Assembly (NCBI RefSeq): GCF_009363255.1
Contig: NZ_CP045318.1
Span: 1,787,501 to 1,851,500, forward strand
Reading direction: 5' to 3'
DNA length: 64,000 nt
Source of the DNA: Roseivivax sp. THAF197b
GTDB lineage: Bacteria; Pseudomonadota; Alphaproteobacteria; Rhodobacterales; Rhodobacteraceae
The notes beneath the pieces were generated by a model. The model ran no database searches. It had not been told where the DNA came from and saw nothing but the letters and a program-made list of their open reading frames with translations. This document shows, piece after piece, positions 26,455 to 36,281 of this stretch (positions are counted from its first letter, which is position 1; every line of letters begins with the position of its first letter). Made by a program: the position numbers and the translations under genes.

Positions 26455-27255
26455 CTATCCAATCCGTCCGGTGATGTAGGACTCGGTGCGGCTGTCCTGA
26501 GGGTTGGTGAAGATCTTGTCGGTGCTGTCGTATTCCACGAGATTGCCGAGGTGGAAGAACGCGGTCTTCTGACTGACGCGGGCGGCCTGCTGCATGGAGT
26601 GGGTGACGATCACCACCGAGTAATCCTGGCGCAGCTCGTCGATGAGCTCCTCGACCTGCCCCGTGGCGATGGGGTCGAGCGCCGAGCACGGCTCGTCCAT
26701 GAGCAGCACTTCGGGTTCGGTGGCCACGGCGCGCGCGATGCAGAGGCGCTGCTGCTGACCGCCCGAAAGGCCGGTGCCGGGCGCGGCAAGCCGGTCCTTC
26801 ACCTCGTCCCAAAGGGCCGCGCGGCGCAGGGCCCGCTCGACGATCCCGTCAAGCTCGGCACGGTTCTTGTTGAGACCGTGGATCTTCGGACCATAGGCCA
26901 CGTTGTCGTAGATCGATTTCGGGAACGGGTTCGGCTTCTGGAAGACCATGCCGACCTTGGCGCGCAATTGCACCGGATCGACGCGCTTGTCGTAGATGTC
27001 CTCGTCGTCGATGCGGATATCGCCCTCGACGCGGCAGATGTCGATCGTATCGTTCATCCGGTTCAGGCAGCGCAGGAAGGTCGACTTGCCGCAGCCCGAC
27101 GGACCGATGAAGGCGGTGACGGTCTTGTCCCTGATCTCGACGGAGACGTCCTTGATGGCGTGGGTGTCGCCGTAGAAGACCTGCACGTCACGTGCCGCAA
27201 TCTTGATGTCAGTGGCGCTCACTTCGTTCTCCAGGCGTGTTGCTGTGTCGTACAT
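26455..27255 (-). CDS. pstB: Phosphate ABC transporter ATP-binding protein PstB
   Basis: This 266-residue ATPase has Walker [10 protein letters not shown], signature [14 protein letters not shown], Walker B VLLMDEP and the His switch IVTHSMQQA. The segment [21 protein letters not shown] is diagnostic for PstB. It has an excellent ribosome site (AAGGAG, 8 bases). It works with PstA and PstC at the inner membrane to import phosphate. Confidence 0.97.
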   Translation of the reverse strand: MYDTATRLENEVSATDIKIAARDVQVFYGDTHAIKDVSVEIRDKTVTAFIGPSGCGKSTFLRCLNRMNDTIDICRVEGDIRIDDEDIYDKRVDPVQLRAKVGMVFQKPNPFPKSIYDNVAYGPKIHGLNKNRAELDGIVERALRRAALWDEVKDRLAAPGTGLSGGQQQRLCIARAVATEPEVLLMDEPCSALDPIATGQVEELIDELRQDYSVVIVTHSMQQAARVSQKTAFFHLGNLVEYDSTDKIFTNPQDSRTESYITGRIG

Positions 27256-27266
27256 GGTATATCTCC

Positions 27267-28628
27267 TTACCAGCGGCGCTCAAAGCGGCGGCGCAGGATG
27301 ATCGCGATTGCGTTCATCACGAACAGGAAGACGAGAAGGATGATGATGCCTCCCCAAGCGCGTTCGTAATAGGCCGGATCGGCGCGCTTCGCCCATTCGA
27401 AGATCTGTGCGGGCATGGCCGAGTTCGGATCAAGAAATCCCGAGGAGAACCCGTCCGGATAATTGGTCGCGATATAGCCCACCATGCCGATCAGAAGCAG
27501 CGGGGCCGTCTCGCCCAAAGCCTGCGCGAGGCCGATGATCGTCCCGGTCAGGATGCCGGGCATCGCGAGCGGCAGAACATGGTGGAACACCGATTGCATC
27601 TTCGAGGCCCCGACGCCCAAGGCCGCATCCCGGATGGAAGGCGGCACGGATTTCAGCGACGCCCGCGTCGAGATCACGATGGTCGGCAGCGTCATCAGCG
27701 TCAGCGTCAGACCACCCACAAGCGGGGCCGATTGCGGCAGATGCGCAAACTGGATGAACACGGCAAGACCGAGGATGCCGAAGACGATGGAGGGCACCGC
27801 GGCAAGGTTTGAGATATTCACCTCGATGAAGTCGGTGAACATGTTCTGTGGCGCGAATTCCTCGAGGTAGATCGAGGCCGCGACGCCGATGGGCAGCGAC
27901 AGAATCAGAACCACCAGCATCATGAAGAACGAGCCCAGCATGGCCACGCCCATACCGGCCTGTTCCGGGCGGCTCTCGGAGGCGTCGGAGCCCGTGATGA
28001 AGGCCCAGTTGAACACGCGGTCGATCGCGCCCGCTTCGACCAGACCGTCGACCACATCGAGGTGTTCGGGTGTCAGGTTGGGGTCGCGGGCCAGGCTCTC
28101 GCGGGTGACGCGGCCTTTCATGTAGCCGTCCACGCGGGAGGAGCCCAGCAGGACGAATTCCTGCGTCGTGCCAATTAGGTCGGGATTGGCCAGGACGGCG
28201 TCGCGCACCTGGGCGCCGGCACCGCTCGACAGCATGTCGCGCAGATCGCCGCCATCCGTGATCTCGGTCGCGATGCCCGCGTCGGCGACGGCCCGCTCGA
28301 GCGCATCCTCGATCAGGGGATTGTAGCCGAAGGTCGACACCTTCTTGATATCCTCGATATCGCGATTGCCATTCTTGTCGAGCTTCTCTGCCGGCAATTC
28401 GATCTGCAGCGTCAGGTAGGTCTGCGTGAAGGCCGGAATGCCGTTGCGCACGATCGCGAAGAGGAGTGCCACGAGGAAGATCAGGCCGACCGCGACAGCG
28501 CACATGCCATAGAGCCGGAAACGCTTCTCGGCGGCATTGCGGCGCTTGGTCTGGTCGGTTTCCTTCAGCAGAGAGCCGTAGCGCTTGGCACCGCTCTCGG
28601 GCAGGGAAGCGGAGGTTGCATCGGTCAT
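27267..28628 (-). CDS. pstA: Phosphate ABC transporter permease PstA
   Basis: This is a 453-residue inner-membrane permease. A cytoplasmic N-terminus and one helix (about 40-62) precede a large periplasmic insertion of about 170 residues. Five helices then carry the BPD transport core ([20 protein letters not shown]). The insertion is longer than in E. coli PstA (296 residues) but is common in alphaproteobacteria. ATG 28628 overlaps the pstC stop (ATGA) and has GGGAG 8 bases upstream. Confidence 0.92.
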   Translation of the reverse strand: MTDATSASLPESGAKRYGSLLKETDQTKRRNAAEKRFRLYGMCAVAVGLIFLVALLFAIVRNGIPAFTQTYLTLQIELPAEKLDKNGNRDIEDIKKVSTFGYNPLIEDALERAVADAGIATEITDGGDLRDMLSSGAGAQVRDAVLANPDLIGTTQEFVLLGSSRVDGYMKGRVTRESLARDPNLTPEHLDVVDGLVEAGAIDRVFNWAFITGSDASESRPEQAGMGVAMLGSFFMMLVVLILSLPIGVAASIYLEEFAPQNMFTDFIEVNISNLAAVPSIVFGILGLAVFIQFAHLPQSAPLVGGLTLTLMTLPTIVISTRASLKSVPPSIRDAALGVGASKMQSVFHHVLPLAMPGILTGTIIGLAQALGETAPLLLIGMVGYIATNYPDGFSSGFLDPNSAMPAQIFEWAKRADPAYYERAWGGIIILLVFLFVMNAIAIILRRRFERRW

Positions 28629-30106
28629 TCGAATTGCTCCCGGTAGCGGCGGACGATCCATAGGGCGAAGATGTTGAGGCCAAGGGTGATCACGAAGAGC
28701 GACATGCCGAGCGCGAAGGCCACGAGCGTCTCGGGGCTGTTGAACTCACCGTCGCCGGTCAGCTGGCTGACGATCTTGGCTGTCACGGTCGTCATCGCCT
28801 CGAAGGGGTTCAGTGACAGCGAGGCTGCGGCCCCTGCCCCGAGCACGACGATCATGGTCTCGCCGATGGCGCGGGACGCGGCCAGAAGGATCGCGCCCAC
28901 GATCCCCGGCAGCGCGGCGGGCAGGATCACCTGGCGGATCGTCTCGGAATGCGTGGCCCCAAGGCCGAGCGAGCCGTCCCGCATCGCCTGAGGCACCGCG
29001 TTGATGATATCGTCGGAAAGCGACGACACGAACGGGATCAGCATGATCCCCATGACAAGGCCCGCGGTCATGGCGGCGGTCCCGCCGGACATCCAGTTGA
29101 CGCCCAGAAGCCCGTCATTGCCGAACACATCCAGTAAGAGCGGCCCGACGATCAGCAGCGCGAAGAGACCGTAGACGATGGTGGGGATACCGGCCAGCAC
29201 CTCGATCAGCGGCTTGGCAAAGGTCCGCACCCGGTGAGAGGCGTATTCCGACAGGTAGATCGCCGAGAAAAGCCCAAGCGGCACGGCCACGGCCAGCGCG
29301 ATGACGGAGATGAACATCGTGCCCCACAGCAGCGGCAGAAAGCCCAGATCGGACGCGCCCCCGCGCCCGGAGAAGCTGGGCTGCCAGATCGTTCCGAAGA
29401 AGAAGTCATCCGCCGGGAAGCGGGAGAAGAAATCGACCGTGTTGAAAATGAGCGAGAAGATGATGCCCAGCGTCGTCAGGATCGCAACGCAGGCCGCGGC
29501 GATCAGAAGCGCAAGGGTCGCGCGCTCCACAAAGGTGCGGGCGCGGAAATCCTTCTGCGTCATCATGTAGGCCGCGCCGAAACTCGCGACGGCCACGATC
29601 AACACGAGGACCGACCGCCAGATGTCGGCCGTGCCGGTCACGTTGCGATATTGCTGCGCGAGACGCAGTGTGGTCGCGTCCACGTCCGAACCAAGCGCCA
29701 CACCGACACTGGCCAGTTGCTCCCGCACATCGGCGCTTTCGGTGCTGAGGTTATTGGCCTCGGCCGCGCTCATCGCGCCCTGGGCCACGGCCGCATCGAG
29801 CCCGTTGGCCACGCGGCGGATATCGGCCATCGCAAGCGACCGCTCCCCTGCCTGCGACTGGATCTCGGCGGGCAAGCCCCCCGACACATAGACATCGGTG
29901 AAGATCGGCTGCGCGATGAGCCAGACGGCCAGCAGACCCAGCGCAGGGCCGGCCGCGGCCAGGGCGGCATTGGCGCCATAATAGCTCGGAAGCGAATGCA
30001 GGACGCGACGGTCATGACCGGCAGATGCCAGGGCCCGCGATTTGGCGAGGAAATAACCGGCAAACGCGATGGCCAGTACGATCAGAAAGATCCAGCTTGC
30101 GGGCAT
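28625..30106 (-). CDS. pstC: Phosphate ABC transporter permease PstC
   Basis: This is a 493-residue inner-membrane permease. Two N-terminal helices and a periplasmic insertion (about 70-150) precede the usual six-helix core with GLGATHSETIRQVILPAALPG (the loop that contacts PstB). Like its partner PstA it is longer than the E. coli protein (319 residues). It is separated from pstS by 115 bases with two hairpins. Confidence 0.92.
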   Translation of the reverse strand: MPASWIFLIVLAIAFAGYFLAKSRALASAGHDRRVLHSLPSYYGANAALAAAGPALGLLAVWLIAQPIFTDVYVSGGLPAEIQSQAGERSLAMADIRRVANGLDAAVAQGAMSAAEANNLSTESADVREQLASVGVALGSDVDATTLRLAQQYRNVTGTADIWRSVLVLIVAVASFGAAYMMTQKDFRARTFVERATLALLIAAACVAILTTLGIIFSLIFNTVDFFSRFPADDFFFGTIWQPSFSGRGGASDLGFLPLLWGTMFISVIALAVAVPLGLFSAIYLSEYASHRVRTFAKPLIEVLAGIPTIVYGLFALLIVGPLLLDVFGNDGLLGVNWMSGGTAAMTAGLVMGIMLIPFVSSLSDDIINAVPQAMRDGSLGLGATHSETIRQVILPAALPGIVGAILLAASRAIGETMIVVLGAGAAASLSLNPFEAMTTVTAKIVSQLTGDGEFNSPETLVAFALGMSLFVITLGLNIFALWIVRRYREQFE

Positions 30107-30139
30107 CTGAAACAGGCCTTCTGTCTAGATTAGGAGGCA

Positions 30140-30211
30140 CTGCACCCGGACGGACATCGTGTCGCCGGGTGCAGAGGATAATGCAGGATGCGGTGGTCCG
30201 AAGACCACCGC
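30140..30211 (-). promoter_or_regulatory. Two hairpins between pstS and pstC
   Basis: Perfect stems CTGCACCCGG/CCGGGTGCAG (30140-30149 with 30165-30174) and GCGGTGGTC/GACCACCGC (30190-30198 with 30203-30211) lie in the spacer. Neither has a T-run on the minus strand, so they more likely stabilise the pstS mRNA or attenuate read-through than fully terminate. Confidence 0.6.
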
Positions 30212-30221
30212 GCCGCCCTTA

Positions 30222-31247
30222 TTACAGGGTCTCTTCGTTGGCCACCTTTTCCTGAGTAGCGCTCAGTTCCGGGTCGGAGACAAGGCCGTAGTTCGACAGC
30301 GGACCGTCGGGTCCTGCGATCTCGTCGGAGATGAAGAATTCCGCGAATTCCTTCAGGCCGGGGATCACGCCGATATGCGCCTTCTTGATGAAGAAGAACA
30401 GCGGACGCGAGACCGGGTATTCGCCCGACGCGATGGTGTCGGTGTTAGGCTCAACGCCGCCCATGGTGGCCACTTTCAGCGAGTCGGTATTGTTCTCGTA
30501 GAATGCGAGGCCGAAGACGCCGATGCCGTTGGGGTTGGAGTCCACGCGAGCGAGGGTCTCGGTGTAGTCGCCGTCGATGTCGACGGTGATGCCGTTGCCG
30601 CGCACGTCGATGCACGCATCTTCGGCGTCGTCCTCGGACATGCCGCCATCCATCATCGCCTGCATGGCGCCGGTGTCTTCACAGCCCTGCAGCAGGACGT
30701 TGTCTTCGAAGACTTCACGCGTGCCGTGCTTGGTGCCGGGGATGAAGGCCAGGATGTCGGCTGCCGGCAGATCGGAGTTGAAATCTGCCCACTGGGTGTG
30801 CGGGTTGTCGACGATCTCGCCGTCAACCAGAACCTGCGCGCCGAGCGCGTTGAAGATGTCGGCCGCTTCGAATGCGGTGAAGGCCGGGCCGTCGATCTGG
30901 CTGGCGAAGACGATGCCGTCATAGCCGATGCGCACTTCGATGATGTCGTCGACGCCGTTCTCGGTGCACACTTCGATGTCGCTTTCGCGGATCGGCCGCG
31001 AGGAGTTCGCGATGTCGATGGTGTTCTCGCCCACGCCCTCACAGAAGCGCTTGAGACCGGCCGAGGAACCACCGGATTCGACCACGGGCGTCGGGAAATC
31101 GAAGTTCTCGCCGAAAGCTTCCGCCACGATCGAGGCGTAAGGCAGAACCGTCGAGGAACCGGCCACCTGCACATTGTCGCGCGACTGCGCGAAGGCGGGT
31201 GCTGCGACGGCCAGAGCCAGCGCGGAAACGGTAAGTGTCTTGGTCAT
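30222..31247 (-). CDS. pstS: Phosphate ABC transporter substrate-binding protein PstS
   Basis: This 341-residue periplasmic protein has a signal peptide cleaved near AFAQSRD. Phosphate-binding segments are visible: VAGSSTVLPYASIV, ESGGSSAGLKRFC, DIANSSRPI and PGTKHGTREVF. ATG 31247 has GGAG 5 bases upstream; GTG 31253 is an unlikely alternative. It is the first gene of the operon, with a Pho box 92 bases upstream. Confidence 0.96.
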   Translation of the reverse strand: MTKTLTVSALALAVAAPAFAQSRDNVQVAGSSTVLPYASIVAEAFGENFDFPTPVVESGGSSAGLKRFCEGVGENTIDIANSSRPIRESDIEVCTENGVDDIIEVRIGYDGIVFASQIDGPAFTAFEAADIFNALGAQVLVDGEIVDNPHTQWADFNSDLPAADILAFIPGTKHGTREVFEDNVLLQGCEDTGAMQAMMDGGMSEDDAEDACIDVRGNGITVDIDGDYTETLARVDSNPNGIGVFGLAFYENNTDSLKVATMGGVEPNTDTIASGEYPVSRPLFFFIKKAHIGVIPGLKEFAEFFISDEIAGPDGPLSNYGLVSDPELSATQEKVANEETL

Positions 31248-31338
31248 AGTCACTCCATTCGAGTGTGTTTTGTCATTGGCAGCGGGCCCAAACCCGAGCC
31301 CCCGTGACGCCGACCTATTGGCGTTGCGCTAAGCTTTT

Positions 31339-31367
31339 GTGACACGCATGTAACGGTTTCATGACAA
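31339..31367 (-). promoter_or_regulatory. Pho box, three tandem 7-bp units, upstream of pstS
   Basis: Read on the minus strand, three units spaced 11 bases apart are TTGTCAT, CCGTTAC and GTGTCAC, separated by 4-base spacers GAAA and ATGC. The consensus unit is CTGTCAT/C, so the outer units match 6 of 7 and the middle 5 of 7. The position 92-120 bases before the pstS start fits PhoB-activated transcription of the whole operon. Confidence 0.8.
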
Positions 31368-31526
31368 ATCGCGCCTCAAGGGCATTCCCGGCGCAGTCAC
31401 GAATTCCTTTACGCAAGGTTAATTTTGGGAATACCGCCCGCTTGCATTAGTATTTTGTTGTCTAGTTTCGCTTATTTGACGTGGAACAGTCACAAAACCG
31501 GCAATTTGGACGAGTATGGGAATCGT

Positions 31527-32210
31527 ATGACCCGCGATCTGACATATTGGGGCGCCGCGCTCCACGGAGGCCAGCCGCTGCCGGTGCGGGCCTGGGTGTC
31601 GGATGCAATCGTGAATGTCAGCGGCTTGATTCTGTCACTGGGCTCTGCGGCCTATCTTCTGGGACATGCAGCACATCAGGGCGCCGATTTCGGCGTCCTT
31701 TTTGCATTATCCGCCTATTCCGCAGCACTCGTGGCCAGCTTCCTGGCATCGCTCGTTTACAATTCCGGTCCCTGGCATTCGGTGCGCCCGCTTTTGCGCA
31801 GGCTCGATCACGCGGCGATCTACATAAAGATCAGCGGCACCGCGACGCCCTTCGTCGTCATGCTGTCGACCCCCATCGCGCTCAGCATGCTGGCCCTCGT
31901 CTGGACCCTCGCGCTTTATGGCGCCTCACGGAAGCTGTTCTTCTGGCAGAACCCCAGCCGTTGGGACCCGCTGATCTATCTCGGGCTCGCGTGGTTCTCT
32001 GCCGCGCCGATGATCGCCCTGCCCGGCCTCGTGCCGTGGCAGACGATTGCGCTGATGGCGGCGGGCGGCGGGCTCTACACGTCTGGCGTGTTGATCTATG
32101 TGCAGCACGATTGGCCTTATGCGCGGGCGCTCTGGCACCTTTTCGTGCTGGCCGCATCGGGATCGTTCTACGCGGCCCTGCTGATCGGCGCTCCCGGCAC
32201 GCTCTATTAA
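31527..32210 (+). CDS. Hemolysin III / PAQR-family membrane protein
   Basis: This is a 227-residue protein with seven predicted helices. PAQR motifs are seen: Ser and His in ASLVYNSGPWHSVRPLLRRL, Asp in LDHAAIYIKISGTATPF, and the C-terminal His in ALWHLFVLAAS. These residues bind zinc in the family's hydrolase-like site. The true role in bacteria is unclear; hemolysin activity is an old annotation. The start is uncertain: ATG 31527 is taken because the frame back to 31425 uses a TTG without ribosome site. Confidence 0.82.
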   Translation: MTRDLTYWGAALHGGQPLPVRAWVSDAIVNVSGLILSLGSAAYLLGHAAHQGADFGVLFALSAYSAALVASFLASLVYNSGPWHSVRPLLRRLDHAAIYIKISGTATPFVVMLSTPIALSMLALVWTLALYGASRKLFFWQNPSRWDPLIYLGLAWFSAAPMIALPGLVPWQTIALMAAGGGLYTSGVLIYVQHDWPYARALWHLFVLAASGSFYAALLIGAPGTLY

Positions 32211-32245
32211 GCGCAGGCTAAATCACCCACTCGAAACCCGCAGGA

Positions 32246-32734
32246 TCAGGCGCCGAAGCGCTCCATGGCGACGGTCACGCGGCCCTCGGCGTCAGCACTG
32301 ACAAAGGCGATATCGCCGTAAGCCAGCGGTGCAGACCCCGGCAGCCCTATGGCCTCCCACATCGGGGCGAGATTGCCCTTGTTGCCGACCCAGAGGATCG
32401 TGCGTCCCGCATTGCCCGGAAGAATTCTGCGCGCGACGTTGGAATCCGGCACCGTTTCCACGGGCAGACCTTTCTGGTCCGCCACGGGCTGCGCGGTCAG
32501 AACGTTGCGCGTGTAGCTTGTCGAATAGATCCGGTCGATCGGCGTGGCGGCCAACCGTGCTGCCAGCGCGGCCGCCCGTGCCTGCCCGGCTGCGGTCAGG
32601 GCATCCCCATCTTTTTCGCCGTGGCGCACCATGATCAATGTCGTGCCCGGCGGCACGGCGACATCGGTATCGCGCGTCGCGCAGCCCGCCAGCACCAAAG
32701 CGCCCAGTCCAAAAACCATCTGACGTCTTTGCAT
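32246..32734 (-). CDS. Histidine phosphatase family lipoprotein
   Basis: This 162-residue protein has a lipoprotein signal (lipobox LAGC, Cys18) followed by a compact phosphoglycerate-mutase-like fold. The phospho-acceptor is His38 in MVRHGEKDGD; a second Arg is in YSTSYTRN. The expected later His motif is weakly conserved (WVGNKGNLAPM), so catalytic competence is uncertain. AAGGAG is found 8 bases before ATG 32734. It is predicted to be anchored to a membrane facing the periplasm and lies 68 bases from the phoR stop. Confidence 0.82.
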   Translation of the reverse strand: MQRRQMVFGLGALVLAGCATRDTDVAVPPGTTLIMVRHGEKDGDALTAAGQARAAALAARLAATPIDRIYSTSYTRNVLTAQPVADQKGLPVETVPDSNVARRILPGNAGRTILWVGNKGNLAPMWEAIGLPGSAPLAYGDIAFVSADAEGRVTVAMERFGA

Positions 32735-32802
32735 GCCCCTGCTCCTTCCCTTGTCCCTCCGCGCAGTCTGCAACGAGATCGACAATGGGCAAAGCCCCGC
32801 AC

Positions 32803-33819
32803 TCAGCAGGGCAGGACGATCCGCACCTCGAGACCCTGCCCCGGCTCCGACATCAGGTGGATGCGTCCCCGGTGGCGATTCACGATGTGCTTCACGATCG
32901 CGAGGCCAAGACCCGTGCCGCCCTTTTCGCGCGACCGGTGCGAATCGACGCGGTAAAACCGCTCCGTCAGGCGCGGGAGGTGCTGCGGATCGAGGCCGGG
33001 GCCCGTGTCGCGCACCGACAATCGCACGCCATCTCCGCGCAGCCGCGCCTCGAAAGCGGGGCCGGTCAGGGTGATCGACACCCGCGCATCACTGCCCGAA
33101 TACTTGATCGCGTTTTCCAGAAGATTGACGAGGACCTGCCGCAGCTGATCGGCATCTCCACGGACGGGCGCCGCCTCGGGGGCGATGATATCGACCGTGA
33201 TCCCGGCATCCTCCGTCAGGCGCGACAGCCCCAGCACGACAGAGCGTACGAGCGGCACCAGATCGACGGAGTCCTTGGGCCGCACCCGTTCCTCGGCTTC
33301 CACACGGCTCAGCGACAGAAGATCCGCGATCAGGCGGTTCATGCGCTCGGCCTCGGCCGCCATCACGTCGAGAAAGCGCGCGCGCGCCGCCTCGTCGCTG
33401 CGTGCAGGCCCCTTCAGCGTCTCGATAAAGGAGGTGAGCGCCGTCAGCGGCGTCTTCAATTCGTGACTGACATTGGCGACGAAATCGCGCCGCATCGCGT
33501 TCGATTGCGCAAGCGGCGTCTCGTCCTCGAAGGCGACAAGGACCGCGCCCTCGTCCACCGGCCCGACGGCGACCTTGAAGGTCGTGTCCTGTTCCCCGTC
33601 ATTGGTCAGATAGCCGGCCGTGCGCGCCTGCGCATCGCGCATGACCGCCTCGACCGCATCGAGAACGCCCGGCTGGCGCAGGGCGGTGATGAAGTGGCGT
33701 CCCTCGATCGTCGGGCCCAGAAGCGCCTTGGCGGCCGCATTGGCGGCCTCGATCCGCTCGTCCCGGCGGATGATCAGGGCAGGCAGCGGCAGCGCATCCA
33801 GGATCGACTTCGGTGTCAT
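32803..33819 (-). CDS. phoR: Phosphate regulon sensor histidine kinase PhoR-like
   Basis: This 338-residue kinase has an N-terminal PAS-like domain (about 10-100), the dimerisation box FVANVSHELKTPLTALTSFI with the phospho-acceptor His, and an ATPase domain with N box LLENAIKYSG, DTGPGLDP and GTGLGLAIVKHI. The core reads RFYRVDSHRSREKGGTGLGL, as in PhoR. No membrane helix is present, unlike E. coli PhoR, so sensing through PstB/PhoU is likely. ATG 33819 lies 4 bases after the stop of the preceding gene. It is unlinked to phoB but close to the operon. Confidence 0.85.
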   Translation of the reverse strand: MTPKSILDALPLPALIIRRDERIEAANAAAKALLGPTIEGRHFITALRQPGVLDAVEAVMRDAQARTAGYLTNDGEQDTTFKVAVGPVDEGAVLVAFEDETPLAQSNAMRRDFVANVSHELKTPLTALTSFIETLKGPARSDEAARARFLDVMAAEAERMNRLIADLLSLSRVEAEERVRPKDSVDLVPLVRSVVLGLSRLTEDAGITVDIIAPEAAPVRGDADQLRQVLVNLLENAIKYSGSDARVSITLTGPAFEARLRGDGVRLSVRDTGPGLDPQHLPRLTERFYRVDSHRSREKGGTGLGLAIVKHIVNRHRGRIHLMSEPGQGLEVRIVLPC

Positions 33820-33823
33820 GACA

Positions 33824-35011
33824 TCAGGCCGCCCCGGACCGCGCCGCAGCCAGCCCCGCATCGAACGCCGCCAGCAGCGCTTCGGGCTCCTCGAGGCCGA
33901 CGGAGACGCGGAAGAAGCCTTCGGAAATGCCGAGCTTCGCCCGCGCCTCGGGGCTCAGCGCCCGGTGCGACGAGGACGCGGGATGCGACAGCGTCGTGCT
34001 CACATCACCCAGCGTCGGCGCAAAGGCCAGCACGTCCGCGCCCTTGGTAAAGGCATTGGCCGCAGCGCGCCCGCCTTCGATCTCGAAACTGACCATGTTG
34101 CAGCCCTGCCCCTTCAGGAGCCCTTGCGCGCGATCCCGGTCCGGGTGATCCGCCCGCGTCGGGTAGAGAACGCGCGTCACACCCGCCTGCCCGGCCAGAT
34201 GCGCCGCCAGCCGCTCCGCCGTCTCCTGCGTGCGGGCAAAGCGCAGACCGAAGGTCATGAGACCCCGTTCCGCGAGCCAGCAATCGAAGGGCGACGGCGT
34301 CATGCCCGTCGTGACCGCGAAATCGTAGATCGCCTTGCGCTGCGCGGGATCCTTCGCCGCGACCCAGCCCAGCGTCACGTCCGAATGGCCGGCAAGAAGC
34401 TTCGTCACGGAGTGGATCACGATGTCCGCGCCGTGATCGACCGGACGGATCGCGGTGGGCGTGGTGAAGGTGTTGTCCACCACGAGCGTCACGCCCTTGG
34501 CGCGGCACAGCTCCGCGATGCCGTCGATATCGGCCACCCGCAGCGTGGGGTTCGAGACGACCTCGATCAGGACGAGCTTCGTCTCGGGCCGCAGAGCGGC
34601 GGCGAACGCGGCGGCATCAGTCGGATCCGCGAGCGAGGTCGCGATACCCAAGCGCGGCAGGTCTTCGTTCATGAGGCGCAGCGAGCGCCCGTAAAGCTGA
34701 TCGCCGCCAAGCACGTGATCACCCGCCCGGCACAGGCCCATCAGAACCGCCGTGACAGCCGCCATGCCGGAGCCCAGCGTCAGGCCGTCTTCCATCCCCT
34801 CCATCCGGGCGATGGCATTGGCCAGAAGCGTCGCGTTGGGATGGCCTTCGCGCGCATAGGTGTAGCCCTGCACCCGGCCCTCATATTGCGCATCAAGCGC
34901 GTCCGGCGTCTCGGACGCATAGACGACCGAGGGCTGAATGCCGTTCACCACCGGGCGCGACGCGCCGGGTTCGAGGATGTCGGGACGCATGAGCGTGCGT
35001 TTTGTGGCCAT
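33824..35011 (-). CDS. PLP-dependent trans-sulfuration enzyme (cystathionine beta-lyase / gamma-synthase family)
   Basis: This is a 395-residue Cys/Met-metabolism enzyme. The PLP lysine is at about 204 in HSVTKLLAGHSD, the cofactor Asp is in LVVDNTFTTP, and YAREGHPNATLLANAIARME lies near the N-terminus. Members interconvert cystathionine, homocysteine or methionine-related substrates; sequence inspection does not settle which. A GGAG-containing site precedes the ATG. It is directly upstream of phoR and nearly overlapping, an unusual pairing. Confidence 0.85.
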   Translation of the reverse strand: MATKRTLMRPDILEPGASRPVVNGIQPSVVYASETPDALDAQYEGRVQGYTYAREGHPNATLLANAIARMEGMEDGLTLGSGMAAVTAVLMGLCRAGDHVLGGDQLYGRSLRLMNEDLPRLGIATSLADPTDAAAFAAALRPETKLVLIEVVSNPTLRVADIDGIAELCRAKGVTLVVDNTFTTPTAIRPVDHGADIVIHSVTKLLAGHSDVTLGWVAAKDPAQRKAIYDFAVTTGMTPSPFDCWLAERGLMTFGLRFARTQETAERLAAHLAGQAGVTRVLYPTRADHPDRDRAQGLLKGQGCNMVSFEIEGGRAAANAFTKGADVLAFAPTLGDVSTTLSHPASSSHRALSPEARAKLGISEGFFRVSVGLEEPEALLAAFDAGLAAARSGAA

Positions 35012-35110
35012 GAGGGCGCTCCGTTTTTTGGCGCGGGCGCATGGCCCCGCGCGTGTCTTGTCATCTCTGGGGCTTAAACGCGCCCGGGAGGTGCGAAATG
35101 CGTTATCGTG

Positions 35111-35632
35111 TCAAAGCGCGCGCAGGCCCTTGCGGAACCGGGCGGCATTGGCCTGGTAGCGGCGGGCCGACTCGCGCAACGCTTCGATGGCGGCTTCGTC
35201 AAGCTCGCGGACCACCTTGCCCGGCATGCCCATGGCAAGGCTGCCATCCGGGATTTCCTTGTTCTCGGTGATGAGCGCGCCCGCGCCGATCAGGCAATTC
35301 TTGCCGATCTTCGCGCCGTTCAGGATCGTGGCGCCCATGCCGATCAGGGTGTTTTCACCGATCTTGCAGCCATGCAGCATGACCTTGTGACCGATGGTGC
35401 AGCCGGGCCCGATGATCAGCGGCGATCCGGGATCGGTGTGGCAGACGACGTTTTCCTGCACATTGCTGCCCGCGCCCACCACGATCGGTTCATTGTCGCC
35501 GCGCAGCGTCGTGCAGAACCAGATCGAAGACCCGGCCTCAAGCGTCACGTCCCCGATCACGTTGGCATCGGGGGCGACCCAGGCATCTTCCGCCAGCTTG
35601 GGCGTCAAATCATCCAGCGCGTAGAGCGTCAT
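35111..35632 (-). CDS. Gamma-carbonic-anhydrase-family hexapeptide protein
   Basis: This 173-residue left-handed beta-helix protein has the hexapeptide repeats and family residues: [28 protein letters not shown], and the zinc-type histidines in [10 protein letters not shown]-terminal [10 protein letters not shown] is typical. Some members are carbonic anhydrases; others are CoA-binding or structural. Its start overlaps the gmk stop (ATGA), so it belongs to yicC-gmk-CA. Confidence 0.9.
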   Translation of the reverse strand: MTLYALDDLTPKLAEDAWVAPDANVIGDVTLEAGSSIWFCTTLRGDNEPIVVGAGSNVQENVVCHTDPGSPLIIGPGCTIGHKVMLHGCKIGENTLIGMGATILNGAKIGKNCLIGAGALITENKEIPDGSLAMGMPGKVVRELDEAAIEALRESARRYQANAARFRKGLRAL

Positions 35633-36276
35633 GTCCGTCCCTCCTCGAATTCCATCTGCAGATTGCGCACATGCTCGGTCAGTCCCGGCTGCTGCATCCG
35701 TTTCAGCCGCGAAGCCGCGACGATGGATTTCAGCTGCGCTTGCGTCTCGTCCTGACCTTTATTCACCAGCACGTAGTCATAGCCATCCCAATGGCTGATC
35801 TCGTCCCAGCTTTTCAGCATGCGCTTTTCGATGATCTCCGGCCCGTCCTGGCCGCGCCCCTCGAGCCGCCGCTTCAGCTCCGCGATGGAGGGCGGCAACA
35901 GGAAGATCGACAGCGTGTGGGGCGCGAGAGCGGAGTTCCGGATCTGCTGCGCGCCCTGCCAGTCGATGTCGAACAGGACGTCGCGCCCGGACTCGATTGC
36001 CTCCGAGACGGCAGCCTTGGGCGAGCCGTAGAAATTGCCGAAGACGTGGGCGTGTTCCAGCATCTCGCCCTCGGCGACCATGCGCTTGAACTCGGCCTCC
36101 GAGACGAAGTGGTAATCCTCGCCATCGACCTCGCCCTTGCGGGGTGGCCGCGTCGTGGCCGAGACGGAGAAGACGATATTCTCGTCCCAGTGGCGCATTG
36201 CCCGCGCCATGGTGGATTTGCCCGCACCCGAAGGCGAAGAAAGGATGATGAGAAGGCCGCGCCGCGTCGCTTGCAT
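35629..36276 (-). CDS. gmk: Guanylate kinase
   Basis: This 215-residue enzyme phosphorylates GMP to GDP. The P-loop is [10 protein letters not shown] (Lys20). The GMP-binding block is [19 protein letters not shown], and later [11 protein letters not shown] and [17 protein letters not shown] are typical. It follows yicC by 5 bases. Confidence 0.96.
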   Translation of the reverse strand: MQATRRGLLIILSSPSGAGKSTMARAMRHWDENIVFSVSATTRPPRKGEVDGEDYHFVSEAEFKRMVAEGEMLEHAHVFGNFYGSPKAAVSEAIESGRDVLFDIDWQGAQQIRNSALAPHTLSIFLLPPSIAELKRRLEGRGQDGPEIIEKRMLKSWDEISHWDGYDYVLVNKGQDETQAQLKSIVAASRLKRMQQPGLTEHVRNLQMEFEEGRT

Positions 36277-36281
36277 AGAGG

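Noticed and set aside
27240..27256. The pstB ribosome site AAGGAGATATACCATG is identical to that in common T7 expression vectors.
   Set aside because: It is inside an intact pst operon with native sequence on both sides, so vector contamination is very unlikely; it is a chance match of a strong Shine-Dalgarno sequence.
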